Both the position numbers and the translations under genes were made by a program. From Salinibacter grassmerensis (GTDB taxonomy: Bacteria > Bacteroidota > Rhodothermia > Rhodothermales > Salinibacteraceae): a DNA stretch of 64,000 nucleotides. The number at the start of each line of letters is the position of its first letter. Within the stretch, counting starts at the first letter, position 1. Under the pieces are notes generated by a model. It was given only the letters and a program-made list of their open reading frames with translations, had not been told where the DNA came from and did no database searches. Below, piece after piece: positions 34,602-46,589 of this stretch. Where the stretch lies: assembly GCF_947077765.1 (NCBI RefSeq), contig NZ_CAMTTF010000002.1, positions 558,001 through 622,000 on the forward strand, read 5' to 3'.

Positions 34602-37352
34602 ATGCCCGACTCGTCTGAGGTCTCCCCCGGCGCCACCCCCACCAGCGACCCGTCGTACGACCTGATCGGCTCCCGCCGGCAGCCGCTCGACGCCATTTTC
34701 GAACCGAAAAACGTGGCGGTGATCGGAGCGAGTGAATCGCCCGGCAGTGTAGGGCGGACCCTGCTCTGGAACCTCGTGAGCAATCCGTTTGGGGGCACTG
34801 TTTTTCCGGTTAACCCGAAGCGAGACAGTGTGCTCGGCATTGAGGCGTATGAGGGCGTCGCGGAGGTGGAAGCGGACGTGGATCTGGCCGTCGTTGCCAC
34901 CCCCGCGCCGACCGTGCCTGACATCGTGGAGCAGTGTGGGGACGCAGGCGTCGAGGGGCTCGTCATCGTGTCCGCCGGATTTCGGGAAGTGGGAGAGGAG
35001 GGGGCCGAGCTCGAGCGCGAGATCAAAGAGATTGCTCGGCGGCACGGCATCCGCATCGTCGGGCCCAATTGCCTCGGGGTCATGCGGCCGCCCAACGGCC
35101 TGAATGCGACCTTTGCCGGGTCGATGGCCAACGAGGGCGACGTGGCGTTCGTGAGTCAGAGTGGCGCGCTCCTCACCTCGATTCTCGACTGGAGCTTCCG
35201 CGAGAACGTGGGCTTTAGCTCGTTCGTCTCCATCGGGTCGATGCTCGACGTCGACTGGGGCGACATGATTGAGTACCTAGGCGACGACCCGAAGACCGAG
35301 AGCATCGTGCTCTACATGGAGTCCATCGGGAACGCACGGTCGTTCCTCTCGGCGGCGCGGGACGTGGCACAGAGCAAGCCCATCATCGTCATCAAGGCGG
35401 GGCGCACCGACGCGGCGGCCGAGGCGGCGGCGTCCCACACCGGCACCCTCACCGGCAGCGACGCTGTGTTAAATGCGGCCTTCCGTCGCAGCGGCGTGCT
35501 GCGGGTCGACGACATCAACGACCTCTTTTACATGGCCGAGGTGCTTAGCAAGCAGCCCCGGCCGGAGGGGCGCAACCTCACCATCCTCACGAATGCAGGT
35601 GGGCCCGGTGTGCTGGCGACCGACGCCCTGATCGGGGGCGGCGGTGAGCTGACGCCGATCTCCGGGGACGCAATGGACGACTTCGATGACATCCTGCCGG
35701 GGGCGTGGAGCCATGGCAATCCCGTCGACATTCTGGGGGACGCCGATCCGGAGCGCTACGCGGAGTCCCTGGAGGTGGCGGCCAACGACGAAAACAGTGA
35801 CGGGCTGCTGGTCGTCCTGACGCCCCAGGCCATGACCGAGCCCACGAAAACGGCCGAGCATCTTCGGCCCTACGCCCGCGACAACGACAAGCCCATCCTG
35901 GCCAGCTGGATGGGGGGCGACGCGGTGGCCTCCGGTGAAAGCATTCTCAACAAGTCCGGCCTGCCCACCTTTGCGTATCCGGACACCGCGGCGCGTGTGT
36001 TCAATCACATGTGGCGCTACAGCTACAACCTGCGCGCCCTCTACGAGACGCCGAGCCTGCCGGAGGACGAGCCGGGCCTCCCCGACCGCGAGGCGGCCGC
36101 CGGCATCGTGCAGGACACCCACGAGTCCGGTCGCGTGCTGATGACCGAGCACGCGTCCAAGGAGCTGCTCTCGGCCTACGGCATCCCCACTGTCGAGTCG
36201 CCGGTGGCGGAGACCGCCGAGGAGGCGGTTGCGGCGGCGCGGGAGATTGGGTACCCGGTGGTGGTGAAGCTCCACTCCACCTCCATCACGCACAAGTCGG
36301 ACGTGGGGGGCGTGCACCTGGGCCTCACGAGCGACGCGGACGTCGAGTCTGCCTTCGCCGAGGTCGAGAATAACGTGGCGGAGGGGTTCGACGGGGTGAC
36401 GGTGCAGCCCATGATCGACCGGAGCGACGGGTATGAGCTCATCATCGGCAGCAGCATGGACGAGCAGTTCGGGCCCGTGCTGCTCTTCGGCTCCGGGGGG
36501 CAGCTGGTGGAGGTCTATCAGGACCGCGCCCTCGGCCTGCCCCCGCTCAACCGCACCCTGGCCCGCCGCATGATGGAGCAGACCCAGATCTACGAGGCCC
36601 TCCAGGGCGTACGGGGGCGTGAGCCGGTGGACCTCGACGCGCTGGAGACGCTGTTGGTGCGGTTCAGCCAGCTAGTGGTGGAGCAGCCGCGCGTGAAAGA
36701 GATCGACGTCAACCCCCTACTGGCCCGGCCGGGCGACGATGGTCTTCTGGCCCTTGACGCCCGGGTGGTACTGCACCCGTACACGAAAGACGACGACGAG
36801 CTGCCGACACCCGCGATCCGGCCCTACCCGCGGCAGTATGTTGGCACGCACGCGATGGCCGACAGCGAAGAGGTGACCATTCGTCCCATCCGGCCCGAGG
36901 ATGAGCCCAAGCTGGTTACCTTCCACGAGCGCCTGTCCGAGCGGAGCGTGTACCTGCGCTATGCCAACCTGATGAAGCTGGAGCAGCGGGTGGCCCATGA
37001 TCGACTCGCCCGCATCTGCTTCATCGACTACGACCGCGAGATGGCGCTAGTCGCCGAGCGCCCCACGGACGACGGGGAGAATCGAATCATTGGAGTGGGG
37101 CGCCTCACCCAGCAGCCCGGGCGCAACGAGGCGGAGTTTGCGATGCTCGTGATTGACGAGTACCAGGGCGAGGGCATCGGCACTGAGCTGCTGCGCCGCC
37201 TCGTGGAGGTGGGCGAAAATGAGGGGCTGGACCGCATCACGGCCGACATCCTGCAGCAGAACCACGCCATGCAGCGGGTCTGCGAGAAGCTCGGGTTCGA
37301 AGTCGTGCGGGGTGACGGGCGAGAGATGGTACAGGCCGTAAAGACCCTCTGA
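34602..37352 (+). CDS. ADP-forming acyl-CoA synthetase fused to GNAT acetyltransferase
   Basis: A 916-aa fusion. Residues 1-470 are the CoA-binding and ligase-CoA (alpha) parts, with the CoA-binding opening [20 protein letters not shown] and the phosphorylatable His in [15 protein letters not shown], near residue 300. Residues about 500-720 are an ATP-grasp (beta) part ([22 protein letters not shown]). Residues about 755-916 are a GNAT domain ([21 protein letters not shown]). The same arrangement occurs in bacterial Pat/Pka lysine acetyltransferases. Because the catalytic His is kept, it may also make acetate plus ATP from acetyl-CoA. ATG 34602 was preferred over the open extension. Confidence 0.88.
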   Translation: MPDSSEVSPGATPTSDPSYDLIGSRRQPLDAIFEPKNVAVIGASESPGSVGRTLLWNLVSNPFGGTVFPVNPKRDSVLGIEAYEGVAEVEADVDLAVVATPAPTVPDIVEQCGDAGVEGLVIVSAGFREVGEEGAELEREIKEIARRHGIRIVGPNCLGVMRPPNGLNATFAGSMANEGDVAFVSQSGALLTSILDWSFRENVGFSSFVSIGSMLDVDWGDMIEYLGDDPKTESIVLYMESIGNARSFLSAARDVAQSKPIIVIKAGRTDAAAEAAASHTGTLTGSDAVLNAAFRRSGVLRVDDINDLFYMAEVLSKQPRPEGRNLTILTNAGGPGVLATDALIGGGGELTPISGDAMDDFDDILPGAWSHGNPVDILGDADPERYAESLEVAANDENSDGLLVVLTPQAMTEPTKTAEHLRPYARDNDKPILASWMGGDAVASGESILNKSGLPTFAYPDTAARVFNHMWRYSYNLRALYETPSLPEDEPGLPDREAAAGIVQDTHESGRVLMTEHASKELLSAYGIPTVESPVAETAEEAVAAAREIGYPVVVKLHSTSITHKSDVGGVHLGLTSDADVESAFAEVENNVAEGFDGVTVQPMIDRSDGYELIIGSSMDEQFGPVLLFGSGGQLVEVYQDRALGLPPLNRTLARRMMEQTQIYEALQGVRGREPVDLDALETLLVRFSQLVVEQPRVKEIDVNPLLARPGDDGLLALDARVVLHPYTKDDDELPTPAIRPYPRQYVGTHAMADSEEVTIRPIRPEDEPKLVTFHERLSERSVYLRYANLMKLEQRVAHDRLARICFIDYDREMALVAERPTDDGENRIIGVGRLTQQPGRNEAEFAMLVIDEYQGEGIGTELLRRLVEVGENEGLDRITADILQQNHAMQRVCEKLGFEVVRGDGREMVQAVKTL

Positions 37353-37410
37353 CGGCAGCTCCTGGTGACGATGGAGCAGAACACTTGGGCGATTATTGGA
37401 GGCGACAAAT

Positions 37411-37456
37411 AAAAAAGGCTGCCCCTTCCCAAACCGGGAAGGAGCAGCCTTTTGGT
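37411..37456. terminator. bidirectional terminator between the synthetase and groEL
   Basis: A long hairpin (AAAAGGCTGC-CCCTTCCC against GGGAAGG-AGCAGCCTTTT, loop AAACC) flanked by A-run on the left and T-run on the right can terminate transcripts from both strands: the acyl-CoA synthetase ending at 37352 and groEL ending at 37503. Confidence 0.9.
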
Positions 37457-37502
37457 TTTCGGTTGCAAGCGCGCGCCGAGTGGGCGCGAGCGTGCAGGGG
37501 TG

Positions 37503-39577
<2,075 letters not shown>

Positions 39578-39629
39578 GATCTGTTCGGAATGCCTTGTGA
39601 GGGATATGTGGATGAGGCGTCAGAGACTG

Positions 39630-39656
39630 TTATCACTCACCGATAGCGAGTGATAA
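39630..39656. promoter_or_regulatory. CIRCE operator (HrcA binding site)
   Basis: TTATCACTC, nine bases, GAGTGATAA: a perfect 9-bp inverted repeat (10 with the flanking G and C) and the exact CIRCE spacing, with one changed position (T for G, and its mirror) relative to the usual TTAGCACTC. It lies 52 bp upstream of the groES start, in the expected place for repression by HrcA and heat induction. hrcA itself is not in the window. Confidence 0.93.
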
Positions 39657-39849
39657 CAACTCCACGCTAAAGAACATCAGGGTCCGTTCTCTGTTCCCGA
39701 TTGCCGCGAGACTCAGGGTGAAGATCCTCTAGCGACGCTTCGTATCGTGTCTCGCCGGTGTTCGGGAACGGTGAGGCAGTCTCGATGTGTGGGCCGAAAC
39801 AGGCTTGGGCCCTGACCTCTGTCTGGTTCAACCCGTCTGGCTAGAAGTG

Positions 39850-40350
39850 ATGCCAATCTCCTCCCGACACATGATGAACGGACGCAGCGTACGCCTCGTC
39901 TGGTACGGCCTGCTGGCGATCACGAGCGGGGTCTTCGCCCTGGCAATGCTTCCCCCGATCCTGCCGGCGTCGCTCCAGGCCGTGGTGCGGGAGGGTTTCG
40001 CACCGGTATGTCACCAATTGCCGGGGCGTTCGCTTCACTTCAGGGGCGTCCCGGTGGCACTTTGTGACCGCTGCAGTGGAATTTACGTTGGGCTGGTCGT
40101 GGGCGTGGCGGGGACGGGTTGGGGGGCCAACCTGTGGGCCACGCTCGGATCGTACGGCCGGTACGCACTGCTCGGGGCGCTCGTCCCGATGGGACTCGAC
40201 TGGGCCGGGCCCCTGTTGCATCTCTGGGGGAACGGACCCGAGAGCCGCATTCTGACTGGGCTTCTCTTCGGAAGTGTAGCGGCCAGTTACGTCACGGCTC
40301 GACTTCTCCACCGCAAGGCACGGGCCTCCGGCATGGGTGGTCCCGAGTAG
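39850..40350 (+). CDS. DUF2085 family membrane protein
   Basis: A 166-aa inner-membrane protein with the DUF2085 motif (CHQLPGRSLHFRGVPVALCDRCSGIYVGLVVG, given in part), two CxxC-type cysteines, and four or five hydrophobic segments. The family's biochemical role is not established. ATG 39850 was taken; an ATG at 39871 is also possible and the longer frame from 39787 is less likely. Divergent from groES. Confidence 0.8.
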   Translation: MPISSRHMMNGRSVRLVWYGLLAITSGVFALAMLPPILPASLQAVVREGFAPVCHQLPGRSLHFRGVPVALCDRCSGIYVGLVVGVAGTGWGANLWATLGSYGRYALLGALVPMGLDWAGPLLHLWGNGPESRILTGLLFGSVAASYVTARLLHRKARASGMGGPE

Positions 40351-40470
40351 GCACGCTTCCCTTTCGGTTGACGGTGCTCATGCTTAATTTCGTGCGACCT
40401 TTCTCCGGGGCATGCAATGTCTTCGCAGGGCTCCGCTCGTTCATCCGCACAACACGTCTTCCGCACATCC

Positions 40471-40992
40471 ATGACTCCCCGACAGCAGTCCATCCTGGTC
40501 GGCGCCGTCGTCACCGGCATTCTCAGTACGTCCTATCTGAACTTTATCAATACGATCTGTTGCCTCGGCGTCATCGTGGGAGGAATCGTCGCGACGCAGC
40601 AATTCACGAGCCGCACCGATCAGGCCATCGAGGCCGGCGAGGGTGCCGTGGTTGGTGCACTCGCCGGCGCCGGCGGGGCAATCCTTGGCTCCATCTTCGA
40701 CGCGATGCTCCGCCCACTTGGCCTCGACTCGGACTCCATTTCGCGAGACGCAATGAAGCAGTTTATGCAGAGGATGGAGGGTCAGCAGGGCATGTCCCCC
40801 GAGATGATGCAGCAGTTTCAGAGCGAAGGAGGGGGGATCATGATGTTTCTCGTTGGTCTCGGCTTTAGCATCGTCCTCTACGCCATCTTCGGGGCGATCG
40901 GAGGTGCTCTCGGCACTGCCTTCTTTGGCGAAGATGACGCTGGCGGGTCGGGAATGGAGCAGGCCGTGGAGGCCGAGGTGATTGACGAGTAG
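40471..40992 (+). CDS. membrane protein of unknown function
   Basis: A 173-aa protein with three hydrophobic segments: an N-terminal pair (ILVGAVVTGILSTSYLNF / CCLGVIVGGIVATQQF, then VGALAGAGGAILGSIF) and a C-terminal one (MMFLVGLGFSIVLYAIFGAIGG). Between them is a Met/Gln-rich hydrophilic stretch. No recognised family. ATG 40471 was chosen; ATG 40417 would add 18 residues. It ends 11 bp before the convergent mutY stop. Confidence 0.65.
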   Translation: MTPRQQSILVGAVVTGILSTSYLNFINTICCLGVIVGGIVATQQFTSRTDQAIEAGEGAVVGALAGAGGAILGSIFDAMLRPLGLDSDSISRDAMKQFMQRMEGQQGMSPEMMQQFQSEGGGIMMFLVGLGFSIVLYAIFGAIGGALGTAFFGEDDAGGSGMEQAVEAEVIDE

Positions 40993-41003
40993 GCTCGTTC
41001 CGC

Positions 41004-42068
41004 TCAGTCGAAGAGCGAAGGCTCGGTCTGACGCCGCTCCAGCTCCTCGATCAACCGCCGGTTGGCCCGGGGAAAAGCGTGATCGTCCAGTTCGTCGACC
41101 GTGACCCACCGAAACGGCTGGTCCTCTCGGGCTTCGGGCGGGCCGTCGTCGAGTCGGCCGCGGAAGGCATGAAGGGTGATTTTAAAATGGGAATAGGCGT
41201 GGGAGAGGGTGTAGAAGGGCTCCACGTCTCGCATTCCGACGCCGAGCTCCTCCTGCACCTCCCGCCGACACGCCGCCTCCATCGACTCGTCGCCCTCCTG
41301 CTTCCCGCCTGGAAATTCCCAGAGCCCGCCGAGCAGTCCCTCGTCGGGGCGGCGCTGAATGAGGAGCCGGTCGTCATCGTCGAACACGAGGCCCACGGCG
41401 ATGTCTTCGTGGGGCACTGGTTCCGACTCGGGGGTGATGGGGTAGTCTTCCTCCGTTCCGGCGTCGTGGGCGCGGCACACTGCGCTGATTGGGCATCGGT
41501 CGCAGTGGGGCGTGCTGGGGGTGCAGACGAGCGCGCCGAGCTCCATCATGGCCTGGTTAAAGTCGCCGGGGCGGTCGGGGAGGAGGAGTTCGTTGGCGAG
41601 GTCGCGGAGGTGCCCTTCGGCGGAGCTCGTGGTGGCGTCCTCGTCCACCGCAAATACGCGGCTCAGCACGCGCGTCACGTTGCCGTCGAGGACGGCGTGG
41701 GACTTCCGGTGCGCGATCGAGAGCACCGCGGCGGCGGTATACGGACCCACGCCCTTCAGGTCCTTGATGGCGTCCATCGTGTCGGGGACGGCGCCGTCGT
41801 GCTCGTCGACGACGCGTTGGGCCGCCTCGTGGAGGTGGCGGGCCCGGGCATAGAACCCGAGGCCCTCCCAGTGTTTGAGGACGGCGTCGCGGTCGGCGCT
41901 CGCGAGGGCCTCAACCGTGGGGAAGGTCTCCAGGAAGCGATGATAGTAGTCGCGCACAGTGTCGACTCGCGTCTGTTGGAGCATGATCTCCGAGACCCAA
42001 ATGCGGTACGGGTCGTCCGCCTCGCGCCAGGGCATCGACCGCTTGTGCTCGTCGTACCAGTCGAGCAA
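41004..42068 (-). CDS. mutY: A/G-specific adenine glycosylase MutY
   Basis: Removes adenine mispaired with 8-oxoguanine or guanine. The 354-aa protein has the HhH-GPD domain (MLQQTRVDTVRDYY; LKGVGPYTAAAVLSIA with following VLDGNVTRVLSRVF), the 4Fe-4S cluster cysteines (CTPSTPHCDRCPISAVC), and a C-terminal Nudix-like domain (GLWEFPGGKQEGDESMEAACRREVQEELG). The annotated start is TTG at 42068; the frame continues upstream with no ATG or GTG, but reads family-like (a CTG at 42110 precedes TDRQRQAF), so the true start may be a CTG there. Confidence 0.92.
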   Translation of the reverse strand: MLDWYDEHKRSMPWREADDPYRIWVSEIMLQQTRVDTVRDYYHRFLETFPTVEALASADRDAVLKHWEGLGFYARARHLHEAAQRVVDEHDGAVPDTMDAIKDLKGVGPYTAAAVLSIAHRKSHAVLDGNVTRVLSRVFAVDEDATTSSAEGHLRDLANELLLPDRPGDFNQAMMELGALVCTPSTPHCDRCPISAVCRAHDAGTEEDYPITPESEPVPHEDIAVGLVFDDDDRLLIQRRPDEGLLGGLWEFPGGKQEGDESMEAACRREVQEELGVGMRDVEPFYTLSHAYSHFKITLHAFRGRLDDGPPEAREDQPFRWVTVDELDDHAFPRANRRLIEELERRQTEPSLFD

Positions 42069-42190
42069 GTCGGTCCGGAAGGCCTGGCGCTGGCGGTCGG
42101 TGGGGGACAGGGGAAGTGTAGGAATGGGAACGTGGGAGGCAGCGTATGCGAGAGAACGGTTGGGTGGGAGCTCGGACCTGAGGGGTAGAC

Positions 42191-42577
42191 CTATGGCCGA
42201 AAACGGATTTGGACGACGAGAGTGTCGGGCGGGGCGTCTTCGGATTCGGCCCGAAGAAGGGCGCGGTGTACGCCGGGAGCGGCACCCTTCGGGATCCAGG
42301 TGAAGGAGCGGCCGGCGACGCCGCTCAGAGCAGGGCCGCGGAGGAGCGCGTAATGGGTCACCGAGCGCCCGCTCAGGGACTCCGGGAGCGTAAGGATGAG
42401 CGGTGTGCCTGCGTCGGCTGATGCGCGCACCGTGTCGGGCGGACGAAAGAGAACCGATGCAACCCGTGAACTGCCGCCGGATTCAAAAGGTGTTGGTGGC
42501 GAGTCAGTCTGGAATCCCATCACGCCCAGCAGGCCGGCCGCGAGAGCGGGGAGGAAGGCGCGACGCAGGAGCGTCAT
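42191..42577 (-). CDS. small exported protein of unknown function
   Basis: A 128-aa protein with a clear signal peptide (MTLLRRAFLPALAAGLLGVMG). The rest looks like one Ig-type beta-sandwich (VRASADAGTPLILTLPESL...VHRALLRAE). No family identified. It ends before mutY's open frame. Its ATG at 42577 overlaps the ATG of the divergent BamA-like gene by two bases (see findings). Confidence 0.55.
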   Translation of the reverse strand: MTLLRRAFLPALAAGLLGVMGFQTDSPPTPFESGGSSRVASVLFRPPDTVRASADAGTPLILTLPESLSGRSVTHYALLRGPALSGVAGRSFTWIPKGAAPGVHRALLRAESEDAPPDTLVVQIRFRP

Positions 42578-44405
42578 GATTCAAAACCTCACAGTGAGCA
42601 GTCACCGGCGACACGTCATATACCCGACCGTCGGGACGGTGTTGCTCGTCCTGGGGGGACTGTTGTGCATCGGCGGGCAGCGGGCCGTGCGCGCCCAGTC
42701 ATCGGTGTCCAGCCCCGACACGCGAGTGGAGCAGTGGCGGCTGGTGCTAGACGGAGAGCGCGTGGAGTGGCCGGACACGGTTGCGACTGCATCGCCCAAC
42801 CGGGTGCGTGCGGTCGGCCAGCGTGTGCTGCGCCACCTCCGTCGGACGGGACACTACTACGCTACGCTCGATTCGGTGTCCGTCGACACGAGCAGCGCCG
42901 GGCCCGATGTCCGATTCTATGCCCGCCGTGGGCCGCGGGTGCGGGTGGGAGCCCTTCGTCTCCGAGGGGACAGCGCCGTGCCGGCGCCCGAATTGCGCAT
43001 GCTCATGGAGACCGAAGAAGGTGCTCCGCTCCGGCCTGGCCAGTTGGAGGCAGACATTCAACGGCTTCTTGATCGATATGAGGAGGCCGGCCGCCCGCTC
43101 GCCCAGATTCGTGTGGTGGAGACGACGCCCTCTGCGGCCGGGACGGCCACCATCCGAGTTACTCTTCAGATCGACGAGGGGCCTGCGCTGTGGCTCCGGC
43201 GTGTTGAGGCATCAAACGACGCTCGGGCCACCCCGGAGCTTCTGGCGTACCTGGCGGGGCTGGAGAAGGACGAATCCCTGCGCGGCTATGACCCGGACGC
43301 CATCCAGCGTCGCCTCCGAGAGCACGATCTTTTCCGGACGGTGGGAGCGCCCCAACTGCGAGTTGCGAACGACGGGGGCGCCGTTCTCCGCATCCCGATT
43401 GAGGAAGCCCCCCCGGGAGCGTTCGACGCCGTGCTTGGCTACCTGCCCCCATCCCCGACCCGCAATTCGGGACAGCTCGTCGGCAGTGGGCATCTGGTCC
43501 TGAAGCACCTGTTCGGTGGGGGACGACGGGCCGAATTTGCCCTCGACCGGCGGCCCGGACAGGCGAGTGTTGTCGATGTCTCCGTCGCGGATCCGTACCT
43601 GTTCGGGCGTCCGGTGCGGGTGTCCGGCCGGTTTCGGGGAGAGCAGCGGGACTCAACGTACGGGGAGCGGATCTACGAGCTTGAGGGAGGGTACCGGCTG
43701 GGCAACGGACTGGAACTGACGGCCACCCTCAGCCGCGAGGCGGTGCGCCCCGGCCCCGCCGGGACGCAGGTTCGCGGCCCCCGCCAGTCGATCCCTCGGG
43801 CCACGACCTTGTTCTACGGTGTGGGCGTGCGTTACCGACAGCTCGACCGTTCCCGAAATCCGCGGCGCGGCGTCTCCCTTAACGTCCAGCTTTCGCAGGG
43901 CCGCAAGGAGCGCCAGTTCCGCCGCGTTGTGGCCTCTGGCGACACGACCCAGGGTTCCGACTCTTTTCGGCAGGAGCGCCTCCAGGGGCGCGTGCGGATG
44001 TACCTTCCGCTCTTCGACCGGCAGGTCGTTGTCGCAGGGGGCGACGGCTCCGTGCTCCTTAGCCGAGACTACGATCGGAGTGACCTGTTCCGGCTCGGCG
44101 GGGCCACGTCGCTCCGGGGCTACGACGAGGACCGGTTCGTGGGGAATATTGCGGCACGGGGCCTCGTCGAGTACCGCCTGCAACTCGACCGGGCCTCGTA
44201 CGCCCACGCCTTCTTCGACCTCGGATACGTCGTGCGTCCCGAACTGGGCGCCACGACGGCCACGCGGGGCTGGCACCCTGGCTACGGCCTCGGGATGCGC
44301 CTGCAGACGGCCCTCGGGCGCATCTCGGCCAGCTATGCGCTCAACCCGCAGGTGCAGAGTCCGGCCAACGGGCGTGTGCACCTTGGGCTTTCTGTTGGGC
44401 TCTGA
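42576..44405 (+). CDS. BamA/TamA-family outer-membrane protein
   Basis: A 609-aa exported protein: signal peptide (about 1-38, ending RAVRAQ), two or three POTRA-like segments (about 60-290, e.g. VGALRLRGDSAVPAPELRMLMETEEGAPL), then an outer-membrane beta-barrel with the Omp85 loop-6 region (RLGGATSLRGYDEDRF) and a family-like C-terminal strand. Insertion or translocation at the outer membrane is expected. It is smaller than BamA (usually 5 POTRA), so a TamA or FhaC-type role is more likely. GTG 42594 is an alternative start. Confidence 0.85.
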   Translation: MIQNLTVSSHRRHVIYPTVGTVLLVLGGLLCIGGQRAVRAQSSVSSPDTRVEQWRLVLDGERVEWPDTVATASPNRVRAVGQRVLRHLRRTGHYYATLDSVSVDTSSAGPDVRFYARRGPRVRVGALRLRGDSAVPAPELRMLMETEEGAPLRPGQLEADIQRLLDRYEEAGRPLAQIRVVETTPSAAGTATIRVTLQIDEGPALWLRRVEASNDARATPELLAYLAGLEKDESLRGYDPDAIQRRLREHDLFRTVGAPQLRVANDGGAVLRIPIEEAPPGAFDAVLGYLPPSPTRNSGQLVGSGHLVLKHLFGGGRRAEFALDRRPGQASVVDVSVADPYLFGRPVRVSGRFRGEQRDSTYGERIYELEGGYRLGNGLELTATLSREAVRPGPAGTQVRGPRQSIPRATTLFYGVGVRYRQLDRSRNPRRGVSLNVQLSQGRKERQFRRVVASGDTTQGSDSFRQERLQGRVRMYLPLFDRQVVVAGGDGSVLLSRDYDRSDLFRLGGATSLRGYDEDRFVGNIAARGLVEYRLQLDRASYAHAFFDLGYVVRPELGATTATRGWHPGYGLGMRLQTALGRISASYALNPQVQSPANGRVHLGLSVGL

Positions 44406-44510
44406 GAGTTGCCATTCTGAGCAATGGGGCTTGCCAACGGACCGTTTTTCGATGCACTGCATTCGTTGGGGCAGCACAGAGTCACCACTCCGGTAGCACC
44501 CGCACCCGCG

Positions 44511-45269
44511 ATGACCACGAACTTCTACGCCCCGCCCTCCGCCATTCGGGCCAGCCGCGTCGTGCTGCCGGAAGAGGAGGCGCGGCACCTGCGAACCGTG
44601 CTGCGAGGCGGAGAGGGCGATAAAATGACCGTGGTCGACGGAGACGGCGGCTGGTATCGTGCACGGATCGATCACGTGGGGCCCGACCAAGTGGTGGGGA
44701 CAATCACGGAGCAACGGGAAAACGTCGGCGAACCCACGATCGACGTGACGGTGTGCCTGGGTATTTTGAAGAAGCGGTCGCGCTTCGAGACGTTCGTGGA
44801 GAAGGCGGTGGAGCTGGGGGCCCGGCGCATCGTGCCGCTGCGGACACGGCGTACGGAGCGCGAGTCGATCCGGGACGAGCGGCTCCGGAACGTCATGGTG
44901 GCCGCGATGAAGCAGTGTCGCCGCAGCTATCTTCCGGCCCTCGCGGCCCCGCAGTCGATCGGGTCCCTACTCACCGAGGAGGCGGAGGAGATGCGGCTCG
45001 TGTGTCATGCGGGGGAGAAATCCGTTCCGGTCCAGCAGGCGGTTACGGACACGCGACCGGCCACGTCGGCCCTCGTACTCGTGGGCCCCGAGGGGGGCTT
45101 CACGCCATCGGAGGTTGAGGCGGCCGTCGAGGCAGCGGCCACGCCGGTGTCGCTCGGGGCGCGCCGGCTCCGGGCGGAGACGGCGGGGCTCGCAGTGTTG
45201 CAGTCTGTGGTTGGGGCACACCCGGGCGAAGTAGAAGCAGCCCCGAGACCGCACGGGCAAAACGGATGA
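44511..45269 (+). CDS. rsmE: 16S rRNA (uracil1498-N3)-methyltransferase
   Basis: SPOUT-class methyltransferase for U1498 in helix 44. The 252-aa protein has the N-terminal PUA-like domain (HLRTVLRGGEGDKMTVVDGDGG), the KAVELGARRIVPLRTRR segment, a KQCRRSYLP segment and the trefoil-knot SAM site (LVGPEGGFTPSEVEAA...VSLGARRLRAETA). All are RsmE hallmarks. ATG 44511 was chosen over the upstream open frame. It lies downstream of the BamA-like gene, 105 bp away. Confidence 0.95.
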   Translation: MTTNFYAPPSAIRASRVVLPEEEARHLRTVLRGGEGDKMTVVDGDGGWYRARIDHVGPDQVVGTITEQRENVGEPTIDVTVCLGILKKRSRFETFVEKAVELGARRIVPLRTRRTERESIRDERLRNVMVAAMKQCRRSYLPALAAPQSIGSLLTEEAEEMRLVCHAGEKSVPVQQAVTDTRPATSALVLVGPEGGFTPSEVEAAVEAAATPVSLGARRLRAETAGLAVLQSVVGAHPGEVEAAPRPHGQNG

Positions 45270-45428
45270 AAAACGGGGCGGCGAGGAGCACGGCACTCAA
45301 TGGCTCGTACCCCGAGTAAATTTCGCAGTTGCCTTGGACACTGAGGAGGCAGGCAACTCATCACCGTACGCCAACTTCAACAACTTCAATAGGCACACGG
45401 CTGCTCCTGTCCCCACGCTGCACATCCG

Positions 45429-45986
45429 ATGAGTGATCTTACCGAACGCCGACTCTCCTCCGAGCAACTCGTTGACGGGGTGCTACTGAAGGCGTTCCGC
45501 GACGAGGTGCGTCTGCCCAACGAGCAGACGTCGGTTCGCGAGTGGATCGACCACCCGGGTGCGTCGGCCATCGTCCCGGTGTTCGAGGATGGGCGAACGC
45601 TCCTGGTGCGCCAGTTTCGCTACCCGCCCCGACGTGCTTTCCTGGAGGTGCCGGCCGGCAAGATTGACGAACCGAGCGAGGCCCCCGTAGACGTGGCGGC
45701 GCGAGAACTGGAGGAGGAGACAGGGTGGCAGGCGGGACGGTTCGAGCACGTCGGGGCGGCCTATCCGTGCATTGGCTACAGCAACGAGCAGATCCACGTG
45801 TTTACCGCGCACGACCTGGACCGCGGGACGCAGGCCCTTGCAGATGGGGAGTTTGTGGAAGTCGTCGAGATGGGCCTCGAAGAGGCACTGGCCCGGGCCC
45901 GCAGCGGAGACCTTCAAGACATGAAGACGGTCACTGCACTCGTCTACGCCGCGGCGCACCTGAACGAATCATCCGCGGCCCCGTAG
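45429..45986 (+). CDS. Nudix hydrolase, ADP-ribose pyrophosphatase-like
   Basis: A 185-aa protein. The Nudix box is complete: AGKIDEPSEAPVDVAARELEEETGW (shown here in part as G-x5-E-x7-REL-EE-TG). The surrounding LVRQFRYPPRRAFLEVPAG pattern is typical of ADP-ribose pyrophosphatases (NudF), which limit ADP-ribose and related nucleotides. Substrate is inferred from that pattern only. Upstream of secG by 70 bp. Confidence 0.88.
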   Translation: MSDLTERRLSSEQLVDGVLLKAFRDEVRLPNEQTSVREWIDHPGASAIVPVFEDGRTLLVRQFRYPPRRAFLEVPAGKIDEPSEAPVDVAARELEEETGWQAGRFEHVGAAYPCIGYSNEQIHVFTAHDLDRGTQALADGEFVEVVEMGLEEALARARSGDLQDMKTVTALVYAAAHLNESSAAP

Positions 45987-46056
45987 CGTAGACCGTTGTT
46001 GAAATATATAAGCACTTCCGCCATCGACTTCTCTCTGACAAAGCGGACGGGTTGAC

Positions 46057-46443
46057 ATGTTTTCATTCATGGTCGTCCTCATCGCCCTCATTGCGGCTGT
46101 TCTCGTCCTGGTGATCCTCATGCAGAGCGGCCAGGGGCAGGGCCTCTCGGGCATCGCCTCCGGCGGCGCCACCCGCCAGGTGCTCGGCACGCGACAAGCT
46201 CCCGACATGCTTGAGAAAGCGACATGGACCCTCGCGGCGGTGTTTATCTCCCTGTGCGTCATCACCAACTTCTTTATCGACACGGGGGAGCAGGAAAGTG
46301 TCATCCAGCAGCGGGCTCAGGACAACCCGTCTCAGCAGGGACAGACGCCTCCGGGTCAGGGGAATGGCGCCGCCCCGCTTCCCGGCCAGGGTGGAGGGAG
46401 CGGCCCGAGTGGGAGCGGCCCGAGTGGAGGCGGCGGAAACTAG
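46057..46443 (+). CDS. secG: preprotein translocase subunit SecG
   Basis: Small SecYEG partner of the inner membrane. The 128-aa protein begins with a hydrophobic helix (VVLIALIAAVLVLVILMQ), then the family QSGQGQGLSGIASGG motif, a second hydrophobic helix (TWTLAAVFISLCVITNFF) and a hydrophilic tail. That tail is unusual: a Gly/Pro/Gln/Ser-rich segment in which a 15-bp unit (encoding GSGPS) is repeated. The gene is followed directly by its terminator and then the rnpB region. Confidence 0.92.
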   Translation: MFSFMVVLIALIAAVLVLVILMQSGQGQGLSGIASGGATRQVLGTRQAPDMLEKATWTLAAVFISLCVITNFFIDTGEQESVIQQRAQDNPSQQGQTPPGQGNGAAPLPGQGGGSGPSGSGPSGGGGN

Positions 46444-46485
46444 GGGTAGGCGCTCAGCGGCGCCCCACAGAGTTGCGTAGCGCAG

Positions 46486-46525
46486 ATGGCGAGGTGCTTT
46501 TCAGGCATCTCGCCATTTCTTTTTC
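46486..46525 (+). terminator. intrinsic terminator of secG
   Basis: ATGGCGAG (46486-46493) pairs with CTCGCCAT (46509-46516), extended by four more pairs (one G-U) around loop TTTTCAG, and is followed by TTCTTTTTCT. Located 42 bp after the secG stop. Confidence 0.88.
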
Positions 46526-46537
46526 TGGCGGAGAAAC

Positions 46538-46573
46538 GCAAAAAAGCGGCAGCCCCGGCTCGGGACTGCCGCT
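46538..46573 (-). terminator. intrinsic terminator of rnpB
   Basis: On the minus strand GCGGCAG (46572-46566) pairs with CTGCCGC (46552-46546), with inner C/G pairs, followed by TTTTTT (46540-46545). It lies just beyond the 3' end of the RNase P RNA. Confidence 0.9.
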
Positions 46574-46589
46574 CGTATTCGGGCGGATC

